Positions 12,197-22,327 of a stretch of 64,000 nt of DNA are shown in pieces (the first letter of the stretch is position 1; each line of letters begins with the position of its first letter). Under the pieces are notes generated by a model. It was given only the letters and a program-made list of their open reading frames with translations, was not told the origin of the DNA and searched no databases. Made by a program: the position numbers and the translations under genes. Origin of the DNA: Tetracladium setigerum (taxonomy: Eukaryota > Ascomycota > Leotiomycetes > Helotiales); contig PZJY01000007.1 in assembly GCA_031472005.1 (NCBI GenBank), positions 1,723,808 to 1,787,807 on the forward strand, read 5' to 3'.

Positions 12197-12227
12197 CCTG
12201 CGTACCGAGACACCCCTGTAACGAGAC
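12197..12227. repeat. left arm of a 31/32-bp inverted repeat pair
   Basis: The sequence beginning CCTGCGTACCGAGAC and ending CTGTAACGAGAC is matched, inverted, at 15358-15389 with only a few differences. The pair brackets about 3.2 kb holding the decayed gene at 13166-14666. It could be the terminal repeats of a DNA element or two inverted dispersed repeats. Confidence 0.6.
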
Positions 12228-13165
12228 AAATCGTAGGTACTTCGAGTTCAAGCGATATTAAATCCATGAACACTTCAAAATTTCTATCCATTTTCATTTC
12301 AGTTATATTGCATACCTCCCCCAAACACTCCTAACCTATCAATTCCGAAAATCATTATCGCGTTGTCGCCGCAGCTTGAATTTATAGAGAGCCTCATTTT
12401 ACACTAAAATAAGTCCCCTTGATATACGATAACACTATTAAGTTTTTGTCACCTTTTAAATATATCGATCGATTGAATATATATATCTAGGTTCTATTAT
12501 AATAATAAAATGCTATTGCCACTCTTGTGGCGGCTGGGGCATGGCATTTCACACGACGTCGCCACAAAGGATAATACCTCCTCTAATTAAGCGATCAAGG
12601 ATCCTAGTCAGCGGCGGTGTGCTTATAGTAATCTCAGTAAAATAATATAATATCTCAAATCACGTTTCGTGGAATAGTGTGCGGCCTGAGGCATTACATA
12701 AATAGTTAGTCAGCAGCATTCAAAAGCATTGCTAGTGCGTGGGCAATCTCTAAGCACCAATTGAAAGGATCGAACAGCTGCTCTACGCAGAGCTTGGAAA
12801 TTGAGACGCCGGGTTTGTCGGGATACTATTCTGTGCCAGAATTTTTGTTCTGTTCATCGCCCATCTTATCATATGAGTTTCTGAATAGTAAAGGGCAAAA
12901 ATAACTAGTCCTTAATCGCCAGCGTTATGTTTGGATTTGGTCACCGACACCTGCGTGTGTACGTGGTCCAACCACAAACCAGAAAGATTAATTTCTTCGA
13001 GTTACACAGCGCTAACTCGGAATAATTCCCTTACTTAGACCCTTCACCACTTCCCTCCTCTAATATCGAAAACTTGTCCTTTTTATTCCGTACTTACCAA
13101 CTAATTCAAGTCCAAAACTACCCAATAATTCTCACAAGACAGTTGATTTGAGATCTTACGGAACA

Positions 13166-14666
13166 ATGTCTTCGACAGATCCGCGTGCGCAACTGCTCGG
13201 TAAGTGGCCAACTCAGCCTCGCGTAATACTAATATCTAATTCCCAGCAGCGAACCTCAAGTGTCTCTATAGTTCCAATATCGAAGTCCTTACCTTATGCC
13301 TGCCTGACGAAATATATCAAGCTATAGCTACGAGCTTCGACCCCTTTACTGCAACGTGGACTAAGTTTCTATATAGTGAGCTAGTTTACACCTCTCGAGA
13401 TACTATCGATACTTTGCTTAAAGACTCTAAAAAAGAACTTGCGAAGCTTCTTTCTATAAGTGGGAATACTATTCTATTTCAGGGGGTAATAGAGCAGACC
13501 TTTACTCTGCGTCGTGAAGGACAACGAAACAATTCTGTTTCTGTAGATAGTATACAATCGGATCCTATTATTATTAGAACTCCAGCACCGACCTTATCAG
13601 ATGCTAGTTCTCGCAAATTTGTCGAGGCGGAGCATCCAGTTGAAGTGACCGCTTCTGGGGAGTCCTTAGTCGATAAGGTAGAGGAACCTGCCGAAGACAA
13701 TTGGGGGAGTTTAGGCGTTTCAAGGACGAAGAAGAATAGTGGAAAGAAAGCGGATCCCGAAGCTCCCAAAGCTGAAACGAATGCGGAAGAATTCACACCA
13801 CCTGAGAATAAATAGTCTTTCGGTAAAAAGAAAGATAAAAAGAAAAAGGGTAAGAGTAACGTTGTTATTAATGTTGCTGAAGAGCAAATAGAGGAACCCG
13901 CGGCCGATGTTGTTCCTGATAATGATTTTGGATAGGGAAATTTCGGTAAAAAGAAAGACAAAAAGAAAAAGGGCAAGAGTAACGTTATTAAAGAGACCCC
14001 CAAGGATAAGGAACCTATCGAGGCGCCTGATCTAGAACCAGAAGAAGATTATATAGGCTGGGCCAACAACGCCTAGGGCAAAAAGGACAAGGAGAAACGC
14101 AAGAACACGCCATCGAAGTTATTAATGAAACGCCGGCTCCTGATCTAGTCCCTGTTCCGGCCAATAATGCTGAGGATGACTGGGGAAATGGGGTGCCTTC
14201 AAAAACGATAAGAAAGGCAAAGGGAAGAAGAGTATAATTGAAGCCTTAGCTCCAACACCTACGTTACATGACCTCCTAAAATTGAGTCAGTCTCAGATCC
14301 GGTAGAAGATCGATCGGTATGGCATCCTATCTCAGCTCTATTAGTGACAGTAGCAGCTCCTACAAATAGTGCGACTAATAATCTTTAGGCGCAGCTTACA
14401 CAAACCCCCGAATAGTCGTCTTTATAATTGAACTCCCAAATAAGCTCAGCGATAGGTCTCTACAAGTGATGGCAACTATTACTGATAATACTCGCACAGT
14501 AATAATCGACTCCGTAAATTTATACCTCGATTTACAGGATATTCCGAAGGGCATACAAGTGCAGCGAAAGGTAAAGATTAAATATAGTGTGGGCAAGAAT
14601 AGGCATATAGATGTGTCTACACTTAAAGAGACTATGTGGCCGCAATATCTCGATTACTTTCGCTAA
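13166..14666 (+). pseudogene. RIP-decayed gene encoding a tryptophan/lysine repeat protein
   Basis: The ATG at 13166 opens MSSTDPRAQLL, then an intron with GTAAGT donor, TACTAAT branch site and CAG acceptor (13200-13246 or 13249), then a well-formed globular-looking segment (LTLCLPDEIYQAI, TWTKFLYSELVYTSRDTIDTL). From about 13690 a repeat appears: a D/N-W-G turn followed by a Lys-rich FGKKKDKKKKGK block. In three copies the Trp position is TAG, at 13813-13815, 13933-13935 and 14074-14076, all in the same frame as the start. The first copy, EDNWGSLG, keeps TGG. The 3' part (about 14400-14666) still encodes an open segment with IDVSTLKETMWPQYLDYFR before its stop. TGG to TAG is a C-to-T change in CpA on the other strand, the RIP signature. 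The function of the intact family is unknown to me. Confidence 0.7.
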
Positions 14667-15357
14667 TTCATAAAGATCCTAGAACTAACGCTTGAGATTA
14701 TAGAATAATAAGAAGAAAGCTAGTGGATAGTTTTAGTAGTATATGTGTCCACTGGGCCAAAAGGTAATAAAACGTTTTAAAAAAAGATTAATCGGTCGCA
14801 GAAAGTCTTTGATTAAATAGCTACTATGAAGTTACTTCAAAGAGCCTGACTGGCTCTGTCCATATTCTCCGCTCGCCGCTCGAAAGTTAGAGACCAGCTC
14901 ATACGCCACGCCACACACGTGATTAAGCCTGTGAATCGTGGATAAGTCAAGTATAGCGAGCCCGGGACGTGAACGCAGTAAATTCGATCTCGGCTAATTC
15001 ACATTACTAAGCACTGAAACATGTAGACCTTCTCGTCGCACCGGCGTAACTCCCGGACTACATTCTTCTTCTCTCTGAGTGTCTTTAAAAGATAGAGCCA
15101 TATTATTTCGTGATAGGATGTTTCCTTAAGTACTCCGAATTTTAAAAAGACTTTAAAAGTCGCAATTAAACAAGGGGGAAAAGCGGCAACAACGATCCGT
15201 GGCGTGAATGAAACGATCAATAGTATAATTTACCGCACTCTTTTTTTCCTATTCCAAGGGTTCTCCTTAGGGACAAATAGGAAAAGAAAGTAGTATATAA
15301 ATAACAACTTAGTAGACTTGCCAAGAAAAAATAGTCTGATTCTAAAACTATTAATTC

Positions 15358-15389
15358 GTCTCGTTACAGGGGGCGTCTCGGGACGCAGG
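15358..15389. repeat. right arm of a 31/32-bp inverted repeat pair
   Basis: Reads GTCTCGTTACAGGGGG and ends GGGACGCAGG, the reverse complement of 12197-12227 apart from four or so substitutions and one indel. Confidence 0.6.
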
Positions 15390-15517
15390 GAGAGACGTTA
15401 TAGCTAGTTATAATTTCAATCCTTACTATTGCTTATCTAATACACTATCCAACTCTTCTGTCAGGGCTTGAAGTCAATACTCGTGATTGAAGCAACAGAG
15501 GCTTTCTTCGTACGAGA

Positions 15518-15666
15518 GGGGTTGTCAGAATTGAGGGAACAGCAGGGAATATTTTGCCCCTTGTACTATGCTATTCACAGTATATCGTTGACTCGAATCA
15601 CCAATGAACAACGGTATAACTGCTCACCGCCAAGCCCCCTGCTGTACCCTCAATTCTGACAACGCC
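15518..15666. mobile_element. MITE-like element with about 28-bp terminal inverted repeats
   Basis: The left end GTTGTCAGAATTGAGGG (from 15521) and right end CCCTCAATTCTGACAAC (to 15663) are exact inverse copies, continued inward by ACAGCAGGG / CCCTGCTGT with one mismatch. The internal 90 bp is non-coding. The flanks TTCTTCGTAC and TTTTCGTAC on the two sides look like an imperfect 9-10-bp target duplication. A non-autonomous DNA transposon is the simplest reading; its superfamily is not determined. Confidence 0.6.
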
Positions 15667-15989
15667 TTTTCGTACAAAGAGGTTCAATTGCCTGCTTAAG
15701 GAAGTGAGGCTCCTATCCTACTTTATACTACAGAACTAGCCACGTGTCCTCGGCTAGAGTCACGTGCCGTCACCACTGCCATTGCCATTGCGTCGCTGGA
15801 GCATCTAAGAGCGCTTAACGAGTGTAACCGATATCCCTCACCAAATCCGACCCCCAAGGTGGTAGTGAGTAATAAGGCCGAGGAGGAGGTAGTGACTGCT
15901 AGGACCTTAAAACGTTCAATTGTTTTACCACAGCGCTTTCGAATAGCTAATTGAAGAGTGGAATTGATTCTTATATATATTACATATAA

Positions 15990-16014
15990 GGGAGTGTTCG
16001 AGAGGATTAAGGAG
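15990..16014. repeat. left terminal inverted repeat of the Harbinger element
   Basis: 25 bp, perfectly complementary to 19097-19121. Similarity continues imperfectly for another 15 bp or so inward. Preceded directly by TAA. Confidence 0.9.
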
Positions 16015-16229
16015 GATCCGATTTAATTGCTTGGCATGACTTAATAGAGTAACGCGTATTTTGTGTTTAGGTGGGTCATTAATTTTTGATGGATACAATT
16101 TAATGCCAAGATAATGCCCACGGCCCCCTGTTTGTGCCAAGTCCATCTCTCCTCACCAAAATTTTGGTGTAAAGCTGTGATAGCATCACATCTCAAAGGC
16201 CTCTAGCATAACACCTGTTCTATTTACCA

Positions 16230-17453
16230 ATGCCTCGCCCAAAATCAACACGCGCTCGCAGACCTACAGTGAAAGCTTCGAAGCCGGTGGCACCAGATGT
16301 GCCACCGGCACCACCAAATACAGATTCTTTGGTCCCAGACATCGAATATCCGCCGCTCACCCAGTGCGATGACGATACTACCATTGATCCAGCACTCTCA
16401 GAGCCTCCAAATGCACCAAAAACGCCGGAAAATACGGGTACGATCAAGGATTATCTGTCGCCAGAATGGCCAGAATCACCACCAGCGATGCCGATGTACA
16501 ATCCAGAAGTAGATTCAGAGTCATTTACCCCTCTATTTACCCCTCCATCGACCATAATAATCACCACTTCGGCCACCATTTCAACTGATCCATCGGCTCA
16601 ATTACGATGGACTCCTGCTATGATGAATGCTCTCATGGATACATTACTTCTTCAACAAAGAGCTGGCAAAAGAGCTGAGAATGGGTTCAAACAAGAGGCC
16701 TGGATTACGACTGCAAATACTGTTTCAGTAGTTTATGAGGCCGGCCTGGTCGAGGGAGAAGTGAGGACGGTAGTGAACGTAGACAAATGCAAGAACAAGG
16801 AGAGTTATTTGAAAACTCTCTTCAGAGACCATAAATGGCTTAAAGAGCATTCTGGATTTGGATTTAACGAGCAGACTGGAAGACTTACGGCTCCTGATAG
16901 GGTCTGGGATGAAGTGATTAGCGTAAGTGAGCTTTTTAATTAGATTTACGTATACTAATAAGTATTATCTTAGCAACGCCCCAGAGTCAAATGGCACCGA
17001 ACCAACTCCCTCGGTGGTAGCATGATCACTATAATGGAAGAGTTGTATCAGGGAGTGCTTGCAACTGGTTCTCAAGTCGTTTCATTGCGCACCATGGCTA
17101 TAGCAAATCGTACGGATTCTCCAGCGCCATCTGTCAGCTTAAACACTAAAAAGCGTCCTCGGCAAGATACTAGTGATCATGATGACATTAAGGGCCAGGT
17201 AGCGGCTATCGTGGATGCTCGCCGAAGTTGGTCAGAGAGAGCTATGGACATAATTGCGGACGAATACGGTCAGAATGATGATATAATGATAGAGGATTTT
17301 GAGAAGATGGTAGAGTTGTTTACAGGAGAGAACGGTGAGAAGAAGTCGATGGCCTACTGTAAAATACCTGGTAAATTCCAGCATGCATGGTTATCAAGGC
17401 AAATTGATGTTTCACTTCCTCTCTCTAGGGAAAATCTAGAAGCAGAAGTATGA
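16230..17453 (+). CDS. Harbinger accessory protein with Myb/SANT-like DNA-binding domain
   Basis: Exons 16230-16922 and 16974-17453, with a 51-nt intron between (GTAAGT donor, TATCTTAG acceptor, phase 0), give 390 aa. Residues 1-125 are Pro/Thr-rich and basic at the start (MPRPKSTRARRP). The Myb/SANT-like domain runs from about residue 130 to 235: RWTPAMMNALMDTLLLQQ as first helix, ENGFKQEAWITTANTV, YLKTLFRDHKWLKEHSGFG and the closing VWDEVIS, continuing after the intron. This is the layout of the Myb_DNA-bind_3 family. In Harbinger elements this second protein binds subterminal DNA and helps bring the transposase into the nucleus. It converges on the transposase gene with only 87 bp between stops, inside the same TIR pair. 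The C-terminal part is acidic and of unknown role. Confidence 0.85.
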
Positions 17454-17540
17454 TTTTTTAGTAGCTTAAATCGTTTATAGCATATATTTCGATTCCGTTC
17501 GTGTATTTCGACCCCAAATCACTGCTAAATCGCGATATAT

Positions 17541-18890
17541 TTACATAGCAAGAGCTCTTCCAATGTGTGCCTGATAATCCTCCCACATCCGTGCTGCTAT
17601 TTGTTCTCGTAGATCGTTCATATATTTTACTCCTATACTCTGGCTTTGGGGAGTATATATCTCTTGTTCTTGCTCTACCGGCCGAGTATTTATATCATCG
17701 GAATCCAATTGAGCTATCTCCTCGTCAGATACTTCAAATATACCCTCGTACTCACGCGTAAAGTTATACAATGTTATAATAGATATAATTATCTTGCTGT
17801 GAAGCGCAATAGGATATGTAATCGGTGATCGTAGTATCTTATACTGCCACTTTAACACTCCAAAAGTCCGCTCAATAACGTTCCGGAGTGAGCTATGGCG
17901 TAGATTGAATAACTCCTTTGAGTTTTGAGGCTTTTGAGCTGCTAGCATTTGCTCTTTGAGATGATATCGAACCCCTCGATACGGTGCAAGAACGAATTCG
18001 CTATTGCTATATCCCGCATCACCAAGCCAGTATTTACCAGGTGGAGTAGTAAAATCATGACTTTGTTGAGCTTCATCAAGTACTCGGCCATCATGAGCAG
18101 ATCCCTCCCAGCCGACCAAGACGTACGTGAATCGCATATTAAAGTTGCATACTACAAGTACGTTCTGAGAGTGATATCCCTTCCGATTTCGATACTTTGG
18201 CTGCTCGGCGACTGGTATTTGTACAGCAATATGCGTGCCATCGAGAGCACCAAGACAGTCCTTAAAGTAAGGTCCGTATCTTGGATCAAGGCGGACTCTC
18301 TCAGGCTGTACAGTATCCTCTGATGGTAGCTTTATCATAGTGGGGTAGAGTTGAAGAATCGCATCAAGAACCTCATGAAAGTAACTGAGTATAATTAATA
18401 TATATAATTAAAATAATAAACATTTAGCAACTCACATGCTCACTGATGAGAGAGATCGAGAAAAGCGCTCGGCAGTCTCTCTCATAGAAGAACCAGTTGT
18501 AACTATATATATATATAGAAACAACTTCTCTTCTACTGTCGCCGCACCTGCTCTATTTGGAGTATATGAAAGGCCAAATGTCCCCAATCTCATCACTAAA
18601 TGAACGAAAGTAGCCGGTTGCATGCGGAGATTATGGTGGATGCGATGGTGGTTGTCAGAATTCAGTATACTAGTGATCCACTCTTGAGCGGGGTACTGGT
18701 AGTTGTACGGCTTTTTGGTAGTCTCCTGGGAATCTCTGACCGAATCCAATTTGACCAAAAGATTCGATAAGATATTATCTTCCAATTTATCAAGTAGAGA
18801 GTCAAAGTCAGACATAATGGTAGTGGTGGAAGTGGATGTAATGAGTGAGTTTGGGGTATTTTGAGTACTCAAAGCCAGCTCTCTTGGCAA
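17541..18890 (-). CDS. PIF/Harbinger transposase (DDE superfamily nuclease)
   Basis: Exon 1 is 18890-18436 and exon 2 18384-17541, with a 51-nt intron spliced in phase 2, giving 432 aa. A later Met (MSDFDSLLDKL) could be the true start. Residues 50-150 contain a helical segment and a helix-turn-helix-like stretch (LFLYIYIVTTGSSMRETAERFSRS) as in family members. The nuclease core shows GALDGTHI (first Asp near residue 200), GDAGYSNS (second Asp near 274) and NVIERTFGVLKWQ (Glu near 323), the DDE triad of DDE_Tnp_4. HDGRVLDEA after the first Asp is also typical. No stop or frameshift interrupts it, so it may be functional. Its only neighbour within the TIRs is the Myb-like partner on the other strand. 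Confidence 0.92.
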
Positions 18891-19033
18891 AGTTCTCAGG
18901 ACCTCCTACCCTCCTTAACGATTCTTACATACAAATGATTAAAGTGGTCCTCAGAGCTCATTAATTGCTAACTATAATAAGAGTAGTGCATCACTAGTAG
19001 CATTGGCATGAACAGGGTACATAATTAATAGCA

Positions 19034-19121
19034 GGGGGTGTTCGAGAGGATTAATGAGGTGGATTTTGGCTGAACCTAATAACAGTTAAATTGGGTCTCC
19101 TTAATCCTCTCGAACACTCCC
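19034..19121. repeat. 88-bp palindromic end or nested MITE candidate
   Basis: From 19034 GGGGGTGTTCGAGAGGATTAA repeats the outer TIR in inverted orientation to 19097-19121, so the element's right edge folds back on itself. No TAA directly precedes 19034, so a simple nested insertion is not proven. Confidence 0.6.
19097..19121. repeat. right terminal inverted repeat of the Harbinger element
   Basis: 25 bp, exact reverse complement of 15990-16014, followed by TAA at 19122-19124. Confidence 0.9.
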
Positions 19122-19337
19122 TAAATCATTTCAAGAATCAATCGTTTATTAAATATAGTGTATTTAGAGCAATTTTTTAAAGAAATAATTGCTTATTCAT
19201 CCAAAGTCAAATTTGGGCAGGGATATCAGTTAACCCCTTAACACCACTAAGCCGAGGCCAGCACGTGAGACACCCTTCTCTGCTCAAGCAATGGAACCGA
19301 CCGTAACAGTCTGTGACAGCAACTATATAGACAAACT

Positions 19338-21322
19338 CTAAACGACATTCACGATTTGTGTAGGCCACTGGATATAGGGTTCTGGAGCGTCCAATATTAG
19401 AGCTCTTCCAACTCGTTGGTAAGATGTCTGACCACTCTGGTTTGACTCCTCTAGAATCAGACCCATGATGACATCTCGTGGAGCAGAGGGTGATTCTGAG
19501 TTCCACCTGGCGATTTGGATGTACATAAGCGGCTTATGATTCGAGGTTTCGTCCTTCGAGCATGGTTGAACTCCAACGTAGTCGATTCTCAACTCGTCGA
19601 GATTCGCATCGGACTCATTAGCTGCTACTTCCCAAGTATGAAAATCGACATCGCCAGAGTCAACACGCTCGTCGAAGAAAGACAGCGGAGCACGACAAGA
19701 GCATACATTCTGACATGGCCCCTCGATCATCAAGCGTCCAGCTTCGACTGGTCCAAAGGGATCTTCGGCTCTGGAACAGATGACAACTACCTCAAGAACT
19801 CTCCCGATCGGTTCGATACGTCCTGGAATGTGGCCATGTATTCTCTTCCCTGAGCGGCTCGCACAGTAGCTGAAGTCCATACTTCCCCAGCTCCACGAAG
19901 GCGCTGTATACTCACCGTGTCTTCGGGAATCTGATGTAGCAGGAAACCAAAGCAGCGCCCTATGAATGTCGTGGAGCCATAGACCAGCTTTGTACGGATT
20001 ATCTGGCCAATGCTTCTGAATTTCTTTGGCAATTCCAGCTATAGCAACGAGCCTGTCTTTCTGGCAGCTTATGTCGCGAGAAATGTACTCGTCCACGATG
20101 TCCAGGTACCAGTACTCGAGAATAATTTTTTTCATTGCTAAGTTGCTTGCATCTTGCTGGATGTGAGAATTCAAGGTTGTAGTACTTTCAAGTTTTGCAA
20201 TTTCATCGTAAGACCTTGGCTTTTCTGGCCACAGGTGTCCATTCTCAGACGGCAACCGCTCCCGTCGTCTCCCACCTGGGCAACGCCATGACAATTCTTC
20301 CTCAGTGAATCGTAACACTCTGGGCGATAGGACATCTTCTTGCAAAGTCCATGCACGATCACTCAAAGGACCGCGTATCGGGTTAAAGTGGCCAGCTGGA
20401 TGAAGATATATGCTGCCTTCAACAGCACTGCGCACGCTGTGGCATTTTGCCTTCACCGTCTGAAGATTTCCACCGCTTCTTCGAGTCATACTCTTGATCA
20501 TACCGGCCGAGCTACTGGCAGCTGCTTCAGCAGCAATGGTTATGGCTGCGTCTTTATAGACATAGTTCATGTGCGAGGACTCGACTAGCCAGTCATAGAG
20601 TGAGTCCTGTATGACACACAGCGCATCAATCCAGATATATTGCAGCCCTAGATTTCTCGTGACTAATATCGCATCCTTGAAGGTTTGGGGGAATTTGTCC
20701 AAAGGCAGCTCTCTGTAGTGCTGTGCGAGGCTTTTGACTTCGGTCTTTAGGGGTAAACTCTGACCCCAACAATGGCTCAATGCTGCCCACCTTCCACGAC
20801 GGCCTTCTGATAGGATAAGGCGGGGTGCTGAAGTCTCGGATCCTACCTCAACGACTCTTGTCGGAAGCAGAAGCTCTGTTTGATTTGGACAGCAGCCATG
20901 TGTGTTACAACAAGTGTCAAACCAATCCTTAGTCATGCCGAGACAGGACGGGGATAGAACATCATTATGCAGCGGCCTAGATGACAGAATTGAAGCCAGG
21001 CTATCATCTAACAAGAATTAGACATTTGAAGCAAGTCATATATCTGACACTAGCCTTCAGTAGTATACACGCCTAGATTCGCTCGTGATGGTCGTGATCG
21101 ATCTCCACGCCACACTGTAAATGCTTTTGACTCAATCCTAACATAGAGGCGATGATGATCCGTGGGATCCTGCCATCCCCCAGCTGCGGCTCGGACTAGT
21201 TGGCAGACTTCACATCCTTGGGCTGCCGATTCATAGAGGTCTGTCCAGCTTGTGTGATGGGGGTACCCTTCGCTAGTTGCCAATTGATCGAAATCAAAAT
21301 CATGACAAAATTTGCAAAGCAT
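19338..21322 (-). CDS. HET-domain (heterokaryon incompatibility) protein
   Basis: Exon 1 is 21322-21055 and exon 2 21007-19338; together they make 645 aa. The 47-nt intron appears to use a GC donor (AAG|GCTAGT) with TTAG acceptor; this is the only splice that keeps the frame, yielding TTEDDSLASIL. The HET domain lies at about residues 150-310: AALSHCWGQ, then FPQTFKDAILVTRNLGLQYIWIDALCVIQD and YVYKDAAITIAAEAA, followed by RGPLSDRAWTLQEDVLSPRVL. The N-terminus has a Cys-rich patch (LCKFCHDFDF, GCEVCQLV) common in this family, and the C-terminus has PSWSWGSMD. HET proteins trigger incompatibility cell death on recognition of non-self. The gene sits directly beside the Harbinger element in an AT-rich compartment, a typical location. 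No domain beyond HET is recognised at the C-terminus. Confidence 0.88.
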
Positions 21323-22327
21323 GGTCGCTACTCCGTTGCGTCCTTGGGAATTGCGGGGTTCGAAATATCACACGAAGCCAGTCGTGGTGCACTATTGCAC
21401 CAGATTTGTTGAAGTCGTGATTACTAAGCATTATCTGACAATGTATGCACGCCCATCGTCAACTGAGACAAAGTCACGTGGTACTGAGTATTGTAACGTG
21501 ATTGTCACTGATTATCACATTGCATAAAAGGAGAGGTTTTGTCACACTGAGACATTATCGCTCTAACAGAGATACATGGTGCGGGTAAAACGAAAAGGCA
21601 AGCACGTAGACTGGGACGTTATTTAAAAATTCAAATTACTTTAGCTAAAAGCAGCGGCCCCTAAACGTGCGATAACAAACATATATGCTAACTGTATTCA
21701 GCCTAGTGGTAATCAAGTGTGGCGCACATAAACATTAAGAGAGTGTATAAAGCGAACACTAGAATCGTATCCTACTGTACGCTCATTTCTGCATAAAATG
21801 GATTTACATAAAGCCAAATTTGTCAAAGTCACTCGTGCATCAGAAGACAAAGACACCCTGCCGCCTCTCTTCTATTCTAATTTACCACTGTGCTGTCTTC
21901 TTTGCACATTATATACAAACACCATAGACAAGCTAGCAAGCTAGCACAACAAGCAATTATTTTCAATATTAAAACATCAGAAGAATGTGTTGGTCATGAG
22001 TTGGTGTCATCAGATGAAAATCTAGCCTAGCATTCACTTTTCTTGGCTTTCTGCTTTATCTTTTGATTCACTAAAAAAGTGAATGTATATCGACGCGGTT
22101 AGCGCCTTGGTATGGTCGTGAATGAGATGGTTGGGTGTCATCTATATAGAAGCTTTTCTCACTGACTCTCGACTGCACTGCGTGGGCGGCATCAATACCT
22201 GTCAACTCGCGACATAATCTAGCAATGACATACGACGCCCTCTCTCAAACAACCCGACACAACCTAGCACGATCATTACACACTCTCTCAATACCTGAAT
22301 TACGGATCTATACTTGAAGCCAACACC
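21323..22327. other. intergenic, contains repeat arm
   Basis: Upstream of the HET gene and of the SET-like gene. About 21640-21780 is an inverted, mutated copy of 11740-11880. No gene recognised. Confidence 0.5.
21690..21780. repeat. dispersed repeat, inverted relative to 11740-11835
   Basis: The core GCTAACTGTATTCAGCC is shared exactly with the reverse complement of the sequence near 11820. Similarity extends over roughly 100 bp, with many of the differences being C/T or G/A transitions. Confidence 0.65.

Larger units (their letters stand above)
11029..13165. other. AT-rich repeat compartment without intact genes
   Basis: No long reading frame. Visible structure: a poly-T run near 11240, two diverged direct copies of a block of about 70 bp (11450-11525 and 11637-11710, sharing the core GACTCAATCTCATGCTC), one arm of an inverted repeat shared with 21.7 kb, an 8-bp-stem hairpin at 11941, and a 31-bp arm at 12197 repeated inverted at 15358. 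The density of TA dinucleotides suggests RIP-mutated transposon remains. Confidence 0.6.
14667..15989. other. AT-rich flank of the transposon with small repeats
   Basis: No gene recognised. It contains the right arm of the 31/32-bp inverted repeat (15358-15389), a MITE-like element (15518-15666) and the TAA target duplication (15987-15989) of the Harbinger element. Confidence 0.55.
15990..19121. mobile_element. PIF/Harbinger DNA transposon, 3,132 bp, apparently complete
   Basis: Identical 25-bp terminal inverted repeats lie at 15990-16014 (GGGAGTGTTCGAGAGG, then ATTAAGGAG) and 19097-19121, flanked on both sides by TAA (15987-15989 and 19122-19124). A 3-bp TAA/TTA duplication is the hallmark of PIF/Harbinger. 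Inside are the two expected genes in convergent orientation: a Myb/SANT-like protein (16230-17453, plus) and a DDE nuclease (17541-18890, minus). Neither shows stops or frameshifts, in contrast to the RIP-mutated sequence around it, so insertion was probably recent or the copy has escaped RIP. The right end has an extra inverted TIR copy at 19034, making the last 88 bp palindromic. Confidence 0.9.

Noticed and set aside
13479..14003. 174-codon minus-strand frame with Phe/Leu-rich repeats resembling a membrane protein
   Set aside because: It is the reverse reading of the Lys-rich repeats of the RIP-decayed gene.
11029..22327. Starship-type giant transposon
   Set aside because: No DUF3435 tyrosine recombinase was seen at either edge, and the visible elements explain the region.
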